Shown here piece after piece: positions 1 through 6,887 of a DNA stretch of 20,080 nt; within the stretch, counting starts at the first letter, position 1; each line of letters begins with the position of its first letter. The notes under the pieces are model-generated. The model searched no databases, was not told where the DNA came from, and saw only the letters and a list, made by a program, of their open reading frames with translations. Both the position numbers and the translations under genes were made by a program. The stretch covers positions 1-20,080 of the forward strand of contig CAAGBS010000019.1 in NCBI GenBank assembly GCA_900768125.1. The letters run 5' to 3'. The DNA is from Oscillospiraceae bacterium. Its GTDB lineage: Bacteria; Bacillota; Clostridia; Oscillospirales; Ruminococcaceae.

Positions 1-60
1 CTGTTTTTGAACCGCAATCTTAGAATGCTGTAAGTTTAAATCCGCACGACATTGTTCTTT

Positions 61-253
61 CAAAACAGTCCACCGGACTGTTTTGAAGTGTGATTCGTAC
101 AGATTTGTAGTGTTGCTGGGAGGAAAACTCTTGTTTTCCCCCCTCTTCCCCCCTTTAGCGCTTTTTTACGGGGGATTTCGCCGTCTGCGGACGGCGACAA
201 GGGCGCCGCCCTTGACCTGCAAGGGGACGCGTCCCCTTGACCCCAATAGGGGT
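61..253. repeat. Hairpin-array intergenic repeat, copy 1
   Basis: This stretch is a chain of inverted repeats and I see no credible gene in it. The stems are 61-71/75-85 (11 bp, CAAAACAGTCC, 3-nt loop), 122-127/134-139 (GGAAAA/TTTTCC), 179-185/190-196 (CGCCGTC/GACGGCG), 199-204/208-213 (AAGGGC/GCCCTT), 220-228/231-239 (CAAGGGGAC/GTCCCCTTG) and 240-244/249-253. The block GGAAAACTCTTGTTTTCC followed by C-rich sequence and TTTAGCGC recurs in the same orientation at about 9792-9833. A 65-codon open frame at 83-280 crosses all the hairpins, has low-complexity Pro/Leu/Arg content and is not supported as a gene. Bases 1-60 and 254-320 show nothing recognisable. Confidence 0.7.
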
Positions 254-322
254 TGTACAGAATCTAGGTCAACACTCTAAACACAAGTTTACGCCATATC
301 TTACCAGAACCCCCGTCAACCC

Positions 323-351
323 TTGATTTTTTGCATATATTGATGTATAAT
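323..351 (+). promoter_or_regulatory. Sigma-A promoter for cca
   Basis: A TTGATT -35 box (323-328) and a perfect TATAAT -10 box (346-351) are separated by 17 bp. Transcription would start near 358, about 24 nt before the cca start codon, leaving room for the GGAG ribosome binding site at 369-372. Confidence 0.8.
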
Positions 352-381
352 AGTATAAAGCAATAAATTGGAGTGATATTG

Positions 382-1986
382 ATGATCATTTTGCCTGAAC
401 AGGTCACAAATGCTATCGACATACTGGAAAAGTCCGGCTATGACGCTTACATCGTCGGCGAATGCGTCCGCGAACTTCTCCTCGGCAACGACCCGCAGGA
501 CTACGATATAGTCACCAACGCCGGAATAAACGATATCCTTTTCGCATTCCGCGACTACCGTATCTCCGACGAGGGAATGAAGCGCGGCGAAGTGCTGGTA
601 ACAGTTGTCGGAATGATAATCCAGATCTCCCCCTACCGCCGCGAGGTCGTTGGCAACCGCGTCATCTATGCCGAGGACCTGGAGACCGATCTATTCCGCC
701 GCGGCTTTACCATGAACGCAATGGCATACAGCCCCCGTGCCGGACTTATCGACCCATTCGGCGGCAGGGCTTCGCTGCGCCCCTCCCCTGAAGTCATCGA
801 GGAAGAGGAAAAAGAGGAGATCGCAGAACTTAAAGTCCCCGAGGATCCCGCCGAACTCACACGCCGCAAAGGCGTAACCAGACTGCCCGCGCGAGTAATA
901 GCCATCGGTGAGAACCAGACCCGAAACGTAAAAGATAACGGCAAAACAGTCACCGAAACATGGTACGACATGTCGCGCTGCTTCACCTCCGACCCGTCCC
1001 GCATACTCCAGGCGATACGCTACTGCTCCGAGGGCGAATACGTCATCGAGGACAGAACGCGGGACGCTATCCGCGCCAACGTAAGCTGCTTCGAGTATGC
1101 GGAAAAGGACAAGCTTTTCAGCGAGCTTTCCCGCATCGTGATGGGCAAATATGCCGCCCGCGTGCTGGAGCAGTATGCAGATATCCTGAAATTCCTTCTG
1201 CCGGAGATCGAGCCGTGTATAGGCTTCGAACAGCACAGTGTTTATCACGATTTCGACGTCTGGACTCACATCTGCAAGTCCGTCGGATTCGCCGTGCCGG
1301 AGCTTCCGGTGCGTTTCGCAATGCTGTTCCACGATCTTGGCAAGCCGGACTGCTGCTCCATCGACTCCAGAGGTCAGGGGCATTTCAAGGGTCACGGCGA
1401 GCGGGGACGGCTTCTTGCCGAGCGCATAATGCGCAGGCTGGAATTTCCGGCGGCGCTTTCCGAGGAGGTAAGCTGGCTGGTCTATTACCACGATAAGGAA
1501 ATACCGGAGAACCGCGCCGATCTGAAAAGGCTTCTGGACGCTCTCGGTACCGAGGACCTCAGAAAACTCATACAGTGCGAAATAGCGGATTCCCGCGCGA
1601 AAAAGAACGAACCCGAGACCGCAGACGTGCAGCGGCTGAGGGCTTCCGCAGCGGCGCTCCGCGAGATACTCGACACCGGAGAATGCTACAATATCCGCCA
1701 GCTTGCTATAACTCCCCGAGAGCTTATGGAACGCCGCTTAGTCGCCAGCGAACAGGAAGCCGACCAGCTTATGAATGCATTGTTCGACCTGGTGCTCGAC
1801 AAACCGAGTTTCAACAACAAACTCATGCTTCTGGACATGGCGGAAAAGAGCAAACAGCGGCTTGAAGAACTGAAAGCCGAGCGCGAACGCATAGCCGCCG
1901 AGAAACGCGCAGTGCAGGCGCTGAAACACAAAAAAGCCCCGGTAAACCGCCGCAGCGAGCCGGTCTACACGAGAAAAAAGCAATAA
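382..1986 (+). CDS. cca: CCA tRNA nucleotidyltransferase, class II, with HD domain
   Basis: Adds or repairs the 3' CCA end of tRNAs in the cytoplasm. I place the start at ATG 382 (534 aa): GGAG at 369-372 lies 9 nt upstream, while the in-frame GTG at 373 directly abuts it. Residues 1-130 are the polymerase-beta-type head: GECVRELLLG (26-35), metal-binding D-Y-D (40-42) and RRGFTMNAMAY (106-116). The neck has SDPSRILQAIR (203-213), which keeps the Asp and Arg of the EDxxR motif that reads CTP and ATP in this family. An HD domain follows (HDLGK, 317-321). Oddities: the usual GGxVRD reads GECVRE and RRDFT reads RRGFT. About 60 residues (133-200), starting with an acidic run and longer than the usual linker, separate head and neck. 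The C-terminus is a Lys/Arg/Glu-rich probable coiled coil (about 480-534). The insertion sequence remnant starts 3 nt after the stop. Confidence 0.92.
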   Translation: MIILPEQVTNAIDILEKSGYDAYIVGECVRELLLGNDPQDYDIVTNAGINDILFAFRDYRISDEGMKRGEVLVTVVGMIIQISPYRREVVGNRVIYAEDLETDLFRRGFTMNAMAYSPRAGLIDPFGGRASLRPSPEVIEEEEKEEIAELKVPEDPAELTRRKGVTRLPARVIAIGENQTRNVKDNGKTVTETWYDMSRCFTSDPSRILQAIRYCSEGEYVIEDRTRDAIRANVSCFEYAEKDKLFSELSRIVMGKYAARVLEQYADILKFLLPEIEPCIGFEQHSVYHDFDVWTHICKSVGFAVPELPVRFAMLFHDLGKPDCCSIDSRGQGHFKGHGERGRLLAERIMRRLEFPAALSEEVSWLVYYHDKEIPENRADLKRLLDALGTEDLRKLIQCEIADSRAKKNEPETADVQRLRASAAALREILDTGECYNIRQLAITPRELMERRLVASEQEADQLMNALFDLVLDKPSFNNKLMLLDMAEKSKQRLEELKAERERIAAEKRAVQALKHKKAPVNRRSEPVYTRKKQ

Positions 1987-2012
1987 TTATAAGGCGCTGT
2001 AAAAAACAAAAG

Positions 2013-2054
2013 AAAAGGCTGCATCGCGAAAAAGGCAATGATGCAGCCTTTTTT
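2013..2054 (+). terminator. Rho-independent terminator at the left end of the element, serving cca
   Basis: A 13-bp perfect stem, AAAAGGCTGCATC (2013-2025) with GATGCAGCCTTTT (2040-2052), ends in a run of six T (2049-2054). It starts 27 nt after the cca stop. The same hairpin occurs in copy B (19727-19765), so it belongs to the element and probably shields the transposase from outside transcription. Here it would also end cca transcripts. Confidence 0.8.
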
Positions 2055-2070
2055 GTGGTATAATGTAATT

Positions 2071-2198
2071 GTGCAAAAACAAACCCCACAAGAATATTAT
2101 ACAGTCAATATCCCGAATATCCTGTCGCGGACGCAGGTTACGGCAGCTATAATAATTATCTCTACTGCGAAGAACACGGCATGGAAAAATTCATGAAG
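2071..2198 (+). pseudogene. Transposase remnant (N-terminal codons plus catalytic-region fragment)
   Basis: From GTG 2071 the reading begins VQKQTPQEYYT, matching the start of the copy B fragment (VQKQTPQEHYT). The frame then breaks. From 2118, in another frame, the DNA reads YPVADAGYGSYNNYLYC and continues EEHGMEKFMK. From family knowledge this resembles the DAGYGS...NY...E..G block around the second catalytic Asp of IS1182-type DDE transposases. The middle of the protein is missing and the two pieces are in different frames, so it cannot make transposase. No ribosome binding site precedes the GTG, which lies 7 nt after the TATAAT box. Confidence 0.75.
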
Positions 2199-2355
2199 AT
2201 TACATTCAGTGCATGGCATTTTCCTGCCAGCTTGTTTGTTATACGCTTTTTTCGGTTCATTCTTCTTTTTTTGCAGCATCAGCAAGCCCGAGCTTCCATA
2301 GTATGGTTGCTCGGGCTTGGGTGTTGAGTTATTTTACAGCGCCTTAAATTTATTA

Positions 2356-4128
2356 TTACATCTGCTTGCGGACCTTGATGTGAACCTCGCGAAGCTGCTG
2401 CTCTGTGACCTCGGTGGGCGCGCCGAGGAGCAGATCCTGCGCGTTGGAGTTCAGCGGGAACGCGATGATCTCGCGAATGCTTTCCTCGCCGGTCAGCAGC
2501 ATGATCATGCGGTCAACGCCGGGCGCCATACCAGCATGGGGCGGAGCGCCGAACTTGAACGCATTGTAGAGCGCGCCGAACTTGCTTGCTACGTCCTCTT
2601 CGGTGTAGCCTGCTATCTCGAACGCCTTTATCATGATGTCGAGGTCGTGGTTGCGGACAGCGCCGGAGGAAAGCTCCACGCCGTTGCATACGATGTCGTA
2701 CTGATAAGCGAGGATATCCAGCGGGTCCTTGTTAAGCAGCGCGTCCAGACCGCCCTGCGGCATGGAGAACGGGTTGTGTGTGAAGATGATCTTTCCGGTC
2801 TCCTCGTCAAGTTCGTACATCGGGAAGTCAACGATGAAGCACAGTTCGAAGCGGCTCTCGTCGATGAGATCCATGCGCTTTGCGACCTCGGTGCGGATCT
2901 GTCCGGCGAACTTCGGGGCGTTCTTCGCTGTATCGGCGATGAAGTAGAGCACATCTCCCTCCTGGAGTTCGCAGCGTGCAGCCAGTTCCTTGCGCTGGTC
3001 ATCGTTGAGGAACTTGTCGATAGGACCGTTGTACTTGAACATGCCGTTCTCGCCGGCTTCAACCTTGAAGTATCCCAGACCCTTCATGCCGACTTCCTGA
3101 ACTGCGAAGTCTTCCATGCTCTTGAAGAAGGTCTTGGACTGCTTAGCCATTCCCGGTACCCTGATACCGCGGACGGTCTTATTGCAGAACGGCTTGAAAT
3201 CGCTGTCAACGAACAGATCGGACAATTCCTTGATCACCAGCGGGTTGCGGAGGTCGGGCTTGTCTGAACCGTAGGTCAGCATAGCTTCCTTGTAGGTTAT
3301 GCGTCTGAACGGGGCGGGGGATACCTGCTTGTCGGAGAACTCGGAGAATGTCGCGGAAAGGACTTCCTCAGCCACTGCGAAAACGTCCTCCTGGGTAGCG
3401 AAGCTCATCTCAAAGTCAAGCTGGTAGAACTCTCCGGGGGAGCGGTCGGCTCTTGCGTCCTCATCGCGGAAGCAGGGCGCGATCTGGAAGTACTTGTCGA
3501 AGCCGGAAACCATGTAGATCTGCTTGAAGATCTGCGGAGCCTGCGGCAGAGCGTAGAACTTTCCGTGGTGCTTGCGGCTGGGGATAAGATAGTCTCTTGC
3601 GCCCTCGGGTGAGGAGGTGGACAGGATAGGAGTCTGAAGTTCCAGGAAGCCCATGCTGCTCATCTTATTGCGCAGGAAGCTGATTATCTTTGAACGCATA
3701 ACGATGTTGTCATGCATCTTCTTGTTTCTGAGGTCGAGGTAGCGGTACTTGAGGCGGACGTCCTCGCGGGTCTCGCGGGAAGTAGCTATTTCAAAGGGAA
3801 GCTGCTCGGTCACCTTGCCGAGAATGCGGACTTCCTCAGCCTCTATCTCTACCTTACCGGTCTCGATCTTGTCGTTGTAGGTGCTCTCGTCGCGCTTTAA
3901 TACGGTGCCTGCAATGGAGACAGCGCACTCCTTGTGGATACCCTCCAGCAGCTTTTCGTTGTGGAAAACCACCTGAACTACGCCGTAGTGATCGCGCAGG
4001 TCGATGAACATGATGCCGCCGTGGTCGCGGATATTCTCTACCCAGCCCGCAGCCCTGACCTTTTTGCCTATATCGTTTTCAGTCACCGCGTTGCAGTACT
4101 GCGTGCGGTATTCGTTTTCTCTGAACAA
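2356..4128 (-). CDS. aspS: Aspartyl-tRNA synthetase
   Basis: Charges tRNA-Asp with aspartate in the cytoplasm. The bacterial type is complete: N-terminal OB-fold anticodon domain (GWVENIRDHGG, about residues 28-38), class II motif 1 region (SSMGFLELQTPILSTSSPEG), motif 2 (FRDEDARADR, about 220-229), the bacterial insertion domain, and motif 3 (GMAPGVDRMIMLL, about 534-546). I choose TTG 4128 (590 aa) as the start because GAAAGGA (4144-4138) lies 9 nt upstream. The upstream ATG at 4167 would give 603 aa but has no ribosome binding site and adds an extension (MRVQYKKLKGLNE) not usual in the family. The His in RDHGG is found in many enzymes that charge both tRNA-Asp and tRNA-Asn, but this alone does not decide specificity. 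The gene is transcribed alone, and no T-box leader is seen. Confidence 0.96.
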   Translation of the reverse strand: MFRENEYRTQYCNAVTENDIGKKVRAAGWVENIRDHGGIMFIDLRDHYGVVQVVFHNEKLLEGIHKECAVSIAGTVLKRDESTYNDKIETGKVEIEAEEVRILGKVTEQLPFEIATSRETREDVRLKYRYLDLRNKKMHDNIVMRSKIISFLRNKMSSMGFLELQTPILSTSSPEGARDYLIPSRKHHGKFYALPQAPQIFKQIYMVSGFDKYFQIAPCFRDEDARADRSPGEFYQLDFEMSFATQEDVFAVAEEVLSATFSEFSDKQVSPAPFRRITYKEAMLTYGSDKPDLRNPLVIKELSDLFVDSDFKPFCNKTVRGIRVPGMAKQSKTFFKSMEDFAVQEVGMKGLGYFKVEAGENGMFKYNGPIDKFLNDDQRKELAARCELQEGDVLYFIADTAKNAPKFAGQIRTEVAKRMDLIDESRFELCFIVDFPMYELDEETGKIIFTHNPFSMPQGGLDALLNKDPLDILAYQYDIVCNGVELSSGAVRNHDLDIMIKAFEIAGYTEEDVASKFGALYNAFKFGAPPHAGMAPGVDRMIMLLTGEESIREIIAFPLNSNAQDLLLGAPTEVTEQQLREVHIKVRKQM

Positions 4129-4284
4129 TTCATTCAATCCTTTCAATTTTTTATATTGTACCCGCATATCCGGCGGGAATTATCCATTACTTACGGTCAC
4201 AGCGATTATGACCGGCATTGTTATGCCGCATTATATCACAGCCTTTCGGCGCAGTATTCGCCGCGCCACATAATTCAACACCTT

Positions 4285-4313
4285 ATTATATCACTAAAAT
4301 ACGGAATTGTCAA
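4285..4313 (-). promoter_or_regulatory. Consensus sigma-A promoter for aspS
   Basis: On the minus strand TTGACA (4313-4308) and TATAAT (4290-4285) are separated by 17 bp, a full consensus promoter. Transcription would start near 4278, giving an untranslated leader of about 150 nt before the TTG start. The leader has GGCGC/GCGCC and CCCGC/GCGGG inverted repeats but no T-box sequence of the GGGTGGNACCGCG type, so I see no recognised riboswitch in it. Confidence 0.85.
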
Positions 4314-4355
4314 TATTTTATACCGGATATGCGAAATTTTATTGCCGCGACGGGA

Positions 4356-4384
4356 TTGACAATCATTTCAATGTGTGCTATAAT
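4356..4384 (+). promoter_or_regulatory. Consensus sigma-A promoter for the 4413 gene
   Basis: TTGACA (4356-4361), a 17-bp spacer and TATAAT (4379-4384) form a perfect consensus promoter. Transcription would start near 4391. GGGGTGA (4400-4406) is the ribosome binding site, 6 nt before ATG 4413. The -35 boxes of this promoter and of the divergent aspS promoter are only 42 bp apart. Confidence 0.88.
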
Positions 4385-4412
4385 CTGAACAAAGACTGCG
4401 GGGTGACTTATC

Positions 4413-5024
4413 ATGAATAGACTGAAAGCGATACTGGGCGCAGCCCTGCTTCTGTGCGTTGCAGCTGCGGGGAGGATAAGTCTGGGGCGTTCAGCTGAGA
4501 AATCCGACATCAGCGATATGCTCCTGTACGAGCACGACAGCGGCGATTTTTTCATTGATGTCAGGTTCGGCGGCGATTCTGACAAAATAGAGCTTCGCAT
4601 AGTGGATTCCCGAAAATTCGACCCCAAGGACGACCCGGAGCCGATACGCTGTTCCACGGTGAAAACGCTGGAGATAGACTACGCTTCGCTGCCGCTGGAA
4701 AAGGTCAGCGATGAGTGCGCCGTGATTCGCAGCGCGCCCATGTCAGACAAGCCGTGGACTCCGGACGGCAAAGCCCACGACCTGTATATCCTGGACGATA
4801 AATATTACCTATTTCAGTACTGCGATGATGAACTGTACGGCTCGCGGTGGTGGCAGCCGATGTTTGAAGCCGACCGGGATACCCAGGCGGAAATTCCGGA
4901 GCATGCGGACTGCAAAGCCGTTGGTTTGTTCCGCTTCGGACCGCGTTATCATGCGACCGATGAGGGGCAGCTTCAGTGCGTTTATAAGTACGGGAACTGC
5001 GTTTACTACCGCCAGGTGAACTAA
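4413..5024 (+). CDS. Exported or membrane-anchored protein of unknown function (203 aa)
   Basis: I do not recognise this family. It starts with MNRLKAILGAALLLCVAAAG, a short basic start and a hydrophobic stretch (about residues 5-20) typical of a signal peptide or N-terminal anchor. The Cys lies in LLLC, which is a poor lipobox. The remaining 180 or so residues are acidic and look like a folded extracellular domain, with no further membrane segments; aromatic clusters such as DKYYLF and GSRWWQPMF stand out. It has a perfect consensus promoter, a good ribosome binding site and its own terminator, so it is a single-gene transcript and probably expressed. It lies between aspS and the exporter operon, which run on the other strand, and nothing in the context points to a function. 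Confidence 0.75.
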   Translation: MNRLKAILGAALLLCVAAAGRISLGRSAEKSDISDMLLYEHDSGDFFIDVRFGGDSDKIELRIVDSRKFDPKDDPEPIRCSTVKTLEIDYASLPLEKVSDECAVIRSAPMSDKPWTPDGKAHDLYILDDKYYLFQYCDDELYGSRWWQPMFEADRDTQAEIPEHADCKAVGLFRFGPRYHATDEGQLQCVYKYGNCVYYRQVN

Positions 5025-5027
5025 GGC

Positions 5028-5057
5028 AAAACCGGGAGCGCTGAGTTCCCGGTTTTT
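5028..5057. terminator. Bidirectional rho-independent terminator
   Basis: A 10-bp perfect stem, AAAACCGGGA (5028-5037) with TCCCGGTTTT (5047-5056), has a 9-nt loop. It ends in T residues on the plus strand, for the 203-aa gene, and in TTTT on the minus strand, for the exporter operon whose last stop is at 5064. It sits between two converging transcripts. Confidence 0.88.
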
Positions 5058-5063
5058 CGTTAT

Positions 5064-6887
5064 TCACGCGTTGCAGCCGACATAGTACTTCGCCTGCTCC
5101 GCGAACATTCCCGCATAGATACCGCCGGGTATCCCGACAAGTTCGTCGTGCGTGCCGTTTTCCCTGATGGTATCGTCCGCGAACACGATAATGCGGTCGC
5201 AGAACTTGCAGCTTGAAAGCCGGTGCGAGATGTACAATGCGGTCTTCCCTCCGACCAGCGTGTTGAACTGGCGGTATATCTCATACTCAGCGACCGGATC
5301 GAGCGCTGCGGTCGGCTCGTCAAGTATCACAACGGGCGCGTTGCGGTACAGCGCACGGGCTATCGCGGTCTTCTGCCGCTGACCTCCGGAAAGGTCGGTG
5401 CCGCTTTCGTCGAAGCTCTTGTAGAGTATCGTGTCCATACCGTGCGGCAGTTTCTGCACGTCCTCCCACAGTCCCGCGAGCCTGAGAACGCGTTCAAGTT
5501 CGCTGTCGTCAGCCTGTTCGCCGAATGCTATATTCTCCCGCAGGCTGAACGCGAAAAGCTGGAAATCCTGAAACACCACCGCGAAAAGCCTGCGGTATTC
5601 CTCATCGGAATATTCCCTGATATTCACGCCGTCCACCAGTATTTCTCCCTCGGTGACGTCGTACAGCCGGCACAGCAGCTTGATGAACGTAGTTTTGCCC
5701 GCGCCGTTCAGCCCGACTATCGAGATGTGCTCGCCGGACTTTATCGTAAGGTCGATGTCCCGGAGTACGAATTTTTCCGAGCGCGGATATTTAAAGCTGA
5801 CATGCCTGAACTCTATCGTGTGCCTGCAGTTCTTCACGGGCTTTGAACCCTTTTCCATCGCGGCGGGGAAGCGCATAAATTCAATATAGCGGTGGGCGTA
5901 GGCGCACCGCTTTGCGATGTCCTGAACGCCGCTTACTACGCCGTAAAGGCTCCAGTAGAGCGTGCCCGCCGCGCTGACGCACATCGAGAAGTCGCCCACC
6001 GTGATGACCTTTGTGACCGCGAGGAAGCCTATATAGAAATAGCTTATCCCGTCACGCAGCGCGTTCGCCGCGTCCATTACCCAGCTGTTCTTGCGCTGTT
6101 TTTGCTGAGTGCCGCGCCATATTCTGGTCTGCTCGTCTGAGAAGCGCTGCGCCTTGTCGCACATCATGTCCGCGCTGTCGTAAAGCCGAATATCCTTGCC
6201 AAGCTTGAAATCCGCCAGCTGCCAGAACATATAGCCGTAGACGCGGTTGCTTTTTGAAAGTTCCAGAAAGCTCTCCTGGTCTATCTTGTTGTTCTTCGCA
6301 TTGAAGATGGTGATGACCACCAGCGCCGCAATCTGCACCGGAAGCAGCCACGGGCAGGTGAACAGTATTATCACCGAAACGCCCAGCAGTGCAGCCGCGT
6401 TGTTCACCAGACCGAATACCGCGCCCAGAACTCCGACTATCCCGCCGCTGTACCAGCTCATGCCTTCCTGCGCTTTTTCGAGCGCGTCCAGGGCTTCGGG
6501 ATCCTCGGTGTGCTCGAAATCCATCTTCATCGTGTGGTCAGCAAGCTGAATATCGACATATTCGCCGAACCACTCCGCATGGACTGCTTCCAGCTGACCC
6601 GCGCCGGAATCCAGAACGCCGGTCAGCAGCTGAACAGCGATATACATTCCCGCGAAAAGCGCCGCATTCCGGACGTGCTGCATGACGTCCCCGCCGGTCA
6701 GCACAAGCACAAGTTCGTCTATTATCAGCTTCGCCATGACTGCATTCTGCATTTTTGACACGAACTGCGAAACGAATCTCATCGCATAAACGATGAACAC
6801 GGACGGTCGCTCTTTCCATGCCGTCCGGAAAGCGAATTTCAGCGTATCGTGGGTGATTCTCTGCTTTTTTTCAGGCGTTTGCCGCAT
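5064..6887 (-). CDS. ABC exporter half-transporter (membrane domain fused to ATPase), second subunit
   Basis: A 607-aa fusion of an exporter-type membrane domain (about residues 20-340, several hydrophobic helices) and an ATP-binding domain. The ATPase motifs are complete: Walker A GLNGAGKTT (392-400), Q-loop FQDF, signature LSGGQ (499-503), Walker B with catalytic Glu VVILDEPTAALD (about 519-530) and switch His in YISHR (His 555). I choose ATG 6887 because GGGGAGGT lies 8 nt upstream; the longer frame back to 6944 has no such site. The start overlaps the end of the preceding half-transporter by 17 nt, which implies translational coupling, so the two probably form a heterodimer. The substrate cannot be read from sequence. 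No peptidase C39 domain is present, so it does not look like a bacteriocin-processing exporter. Confidence 0.93.
   Translation of the reverse strand: MRQTPEKKQRITHDTLKFAFRTAWKERPSVFIVYAMRFVSQFVSKMQNAVMAKLIIDELVLVLTGGDVMQHVRNAALFAGMYIAVQLLTGVLDSGAGQLEAVHAEWFGEYVDIQLADHTMKMDFEHTEDPEALDALEKAQEGMSWYSGGIVGVLGAVFGLVNNAAALLGVSVIILFTCPWLLPVQIAALVVITIFNAKNNKIDQESFLELSKSNRVYGYMFWQLADFKLGKDIRLYDSADMMCDKAQRFSDEQTRIWRGTQQKQRKNSWVMDAANALRDGISYFYIGFLAVTKVITVGDFSMCVSAAGTLYWSLYGVVSGVQDIAKRCAYAHRYIEFMRFPAAMEKGSKPVKNCRHTIEFRHVSFKYPRSEKFVLRDIDLTIKSGEHISIVGLNGAGKTTFIKLLCRLYDVTEGEILVDGVNIREYSDEEYRRLFAVVFQDFQLFAFSLRENIAFGEQADDSELERVLRLAGLWEDVQKLPHGMDTILYKSFDESGTDLSGGQRQKTAIARALYRNAPVVILDEPTAALDPVAEYEIYRQFNTLVGGKTALYISHRLSSCKFCDRIIVFADDTIRENGTHDELVGIPGGIYAGMFAEQAKYYVGCNA

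Larger units (their letters stand above)
1990..2346 (+). mobile_element. Internally deleted IS1182-like insertion sequence, copy A (MITE-like)
   Basis: A 357-bp element bounded by perfect 15-bp terminal inverted repeats, TAAGGCGCTGTAAAA (1990-2004) and its complement (2332-2346). Inside are a terminator-like hairpin at the left end, a TATAAT box (2059-2064), a GTG start (2071) and the first codons of a transposase, then an out-of-frame piece of its catalytic region, then a 10-bp stem AAGCCCGAGC/GCTCGGGCTT (2284-2293/2309-2318). Most of the transposase gene is gone, so it could only move if a full-length relative supplies transposase. It fills the whole gap between cca and aspS. I see no clear target-site duplication. 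A related copy is at 19704-20064. Confidence 0.8.

Noticed and set aside
83..280. 65-codon open frame near the left end
   Set aside because: It runs through consecutive hairpins of an intergenic repeat, has no ribosome binding site and has repeat-like composition.
691..1491. 266-codon minus-strand open frame opposite cca
   Set aside because: It is antisense to the CCA enzyme, whose motifs fix the real frame.
2097..2285. 62-codon minus-strand open frame inside the IS remnant
   Set aside because: The plus strand of the same bases carries recognisable transposase residues, so this is antisense.
2317..3267. 316-codon plus-strand open frame opposite aspS
   Set aside because: It lies opposite highly conserved AspRS coding sequence and reads as a Leu/Val/Glu-rich shadow with no recognisable domain.
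4129..4278. Possible T-box or other riboswitch in the long aspS leader
   Set aside because: No T-box consensus, no antiterminator/terminator pair and only short weak stems were found.
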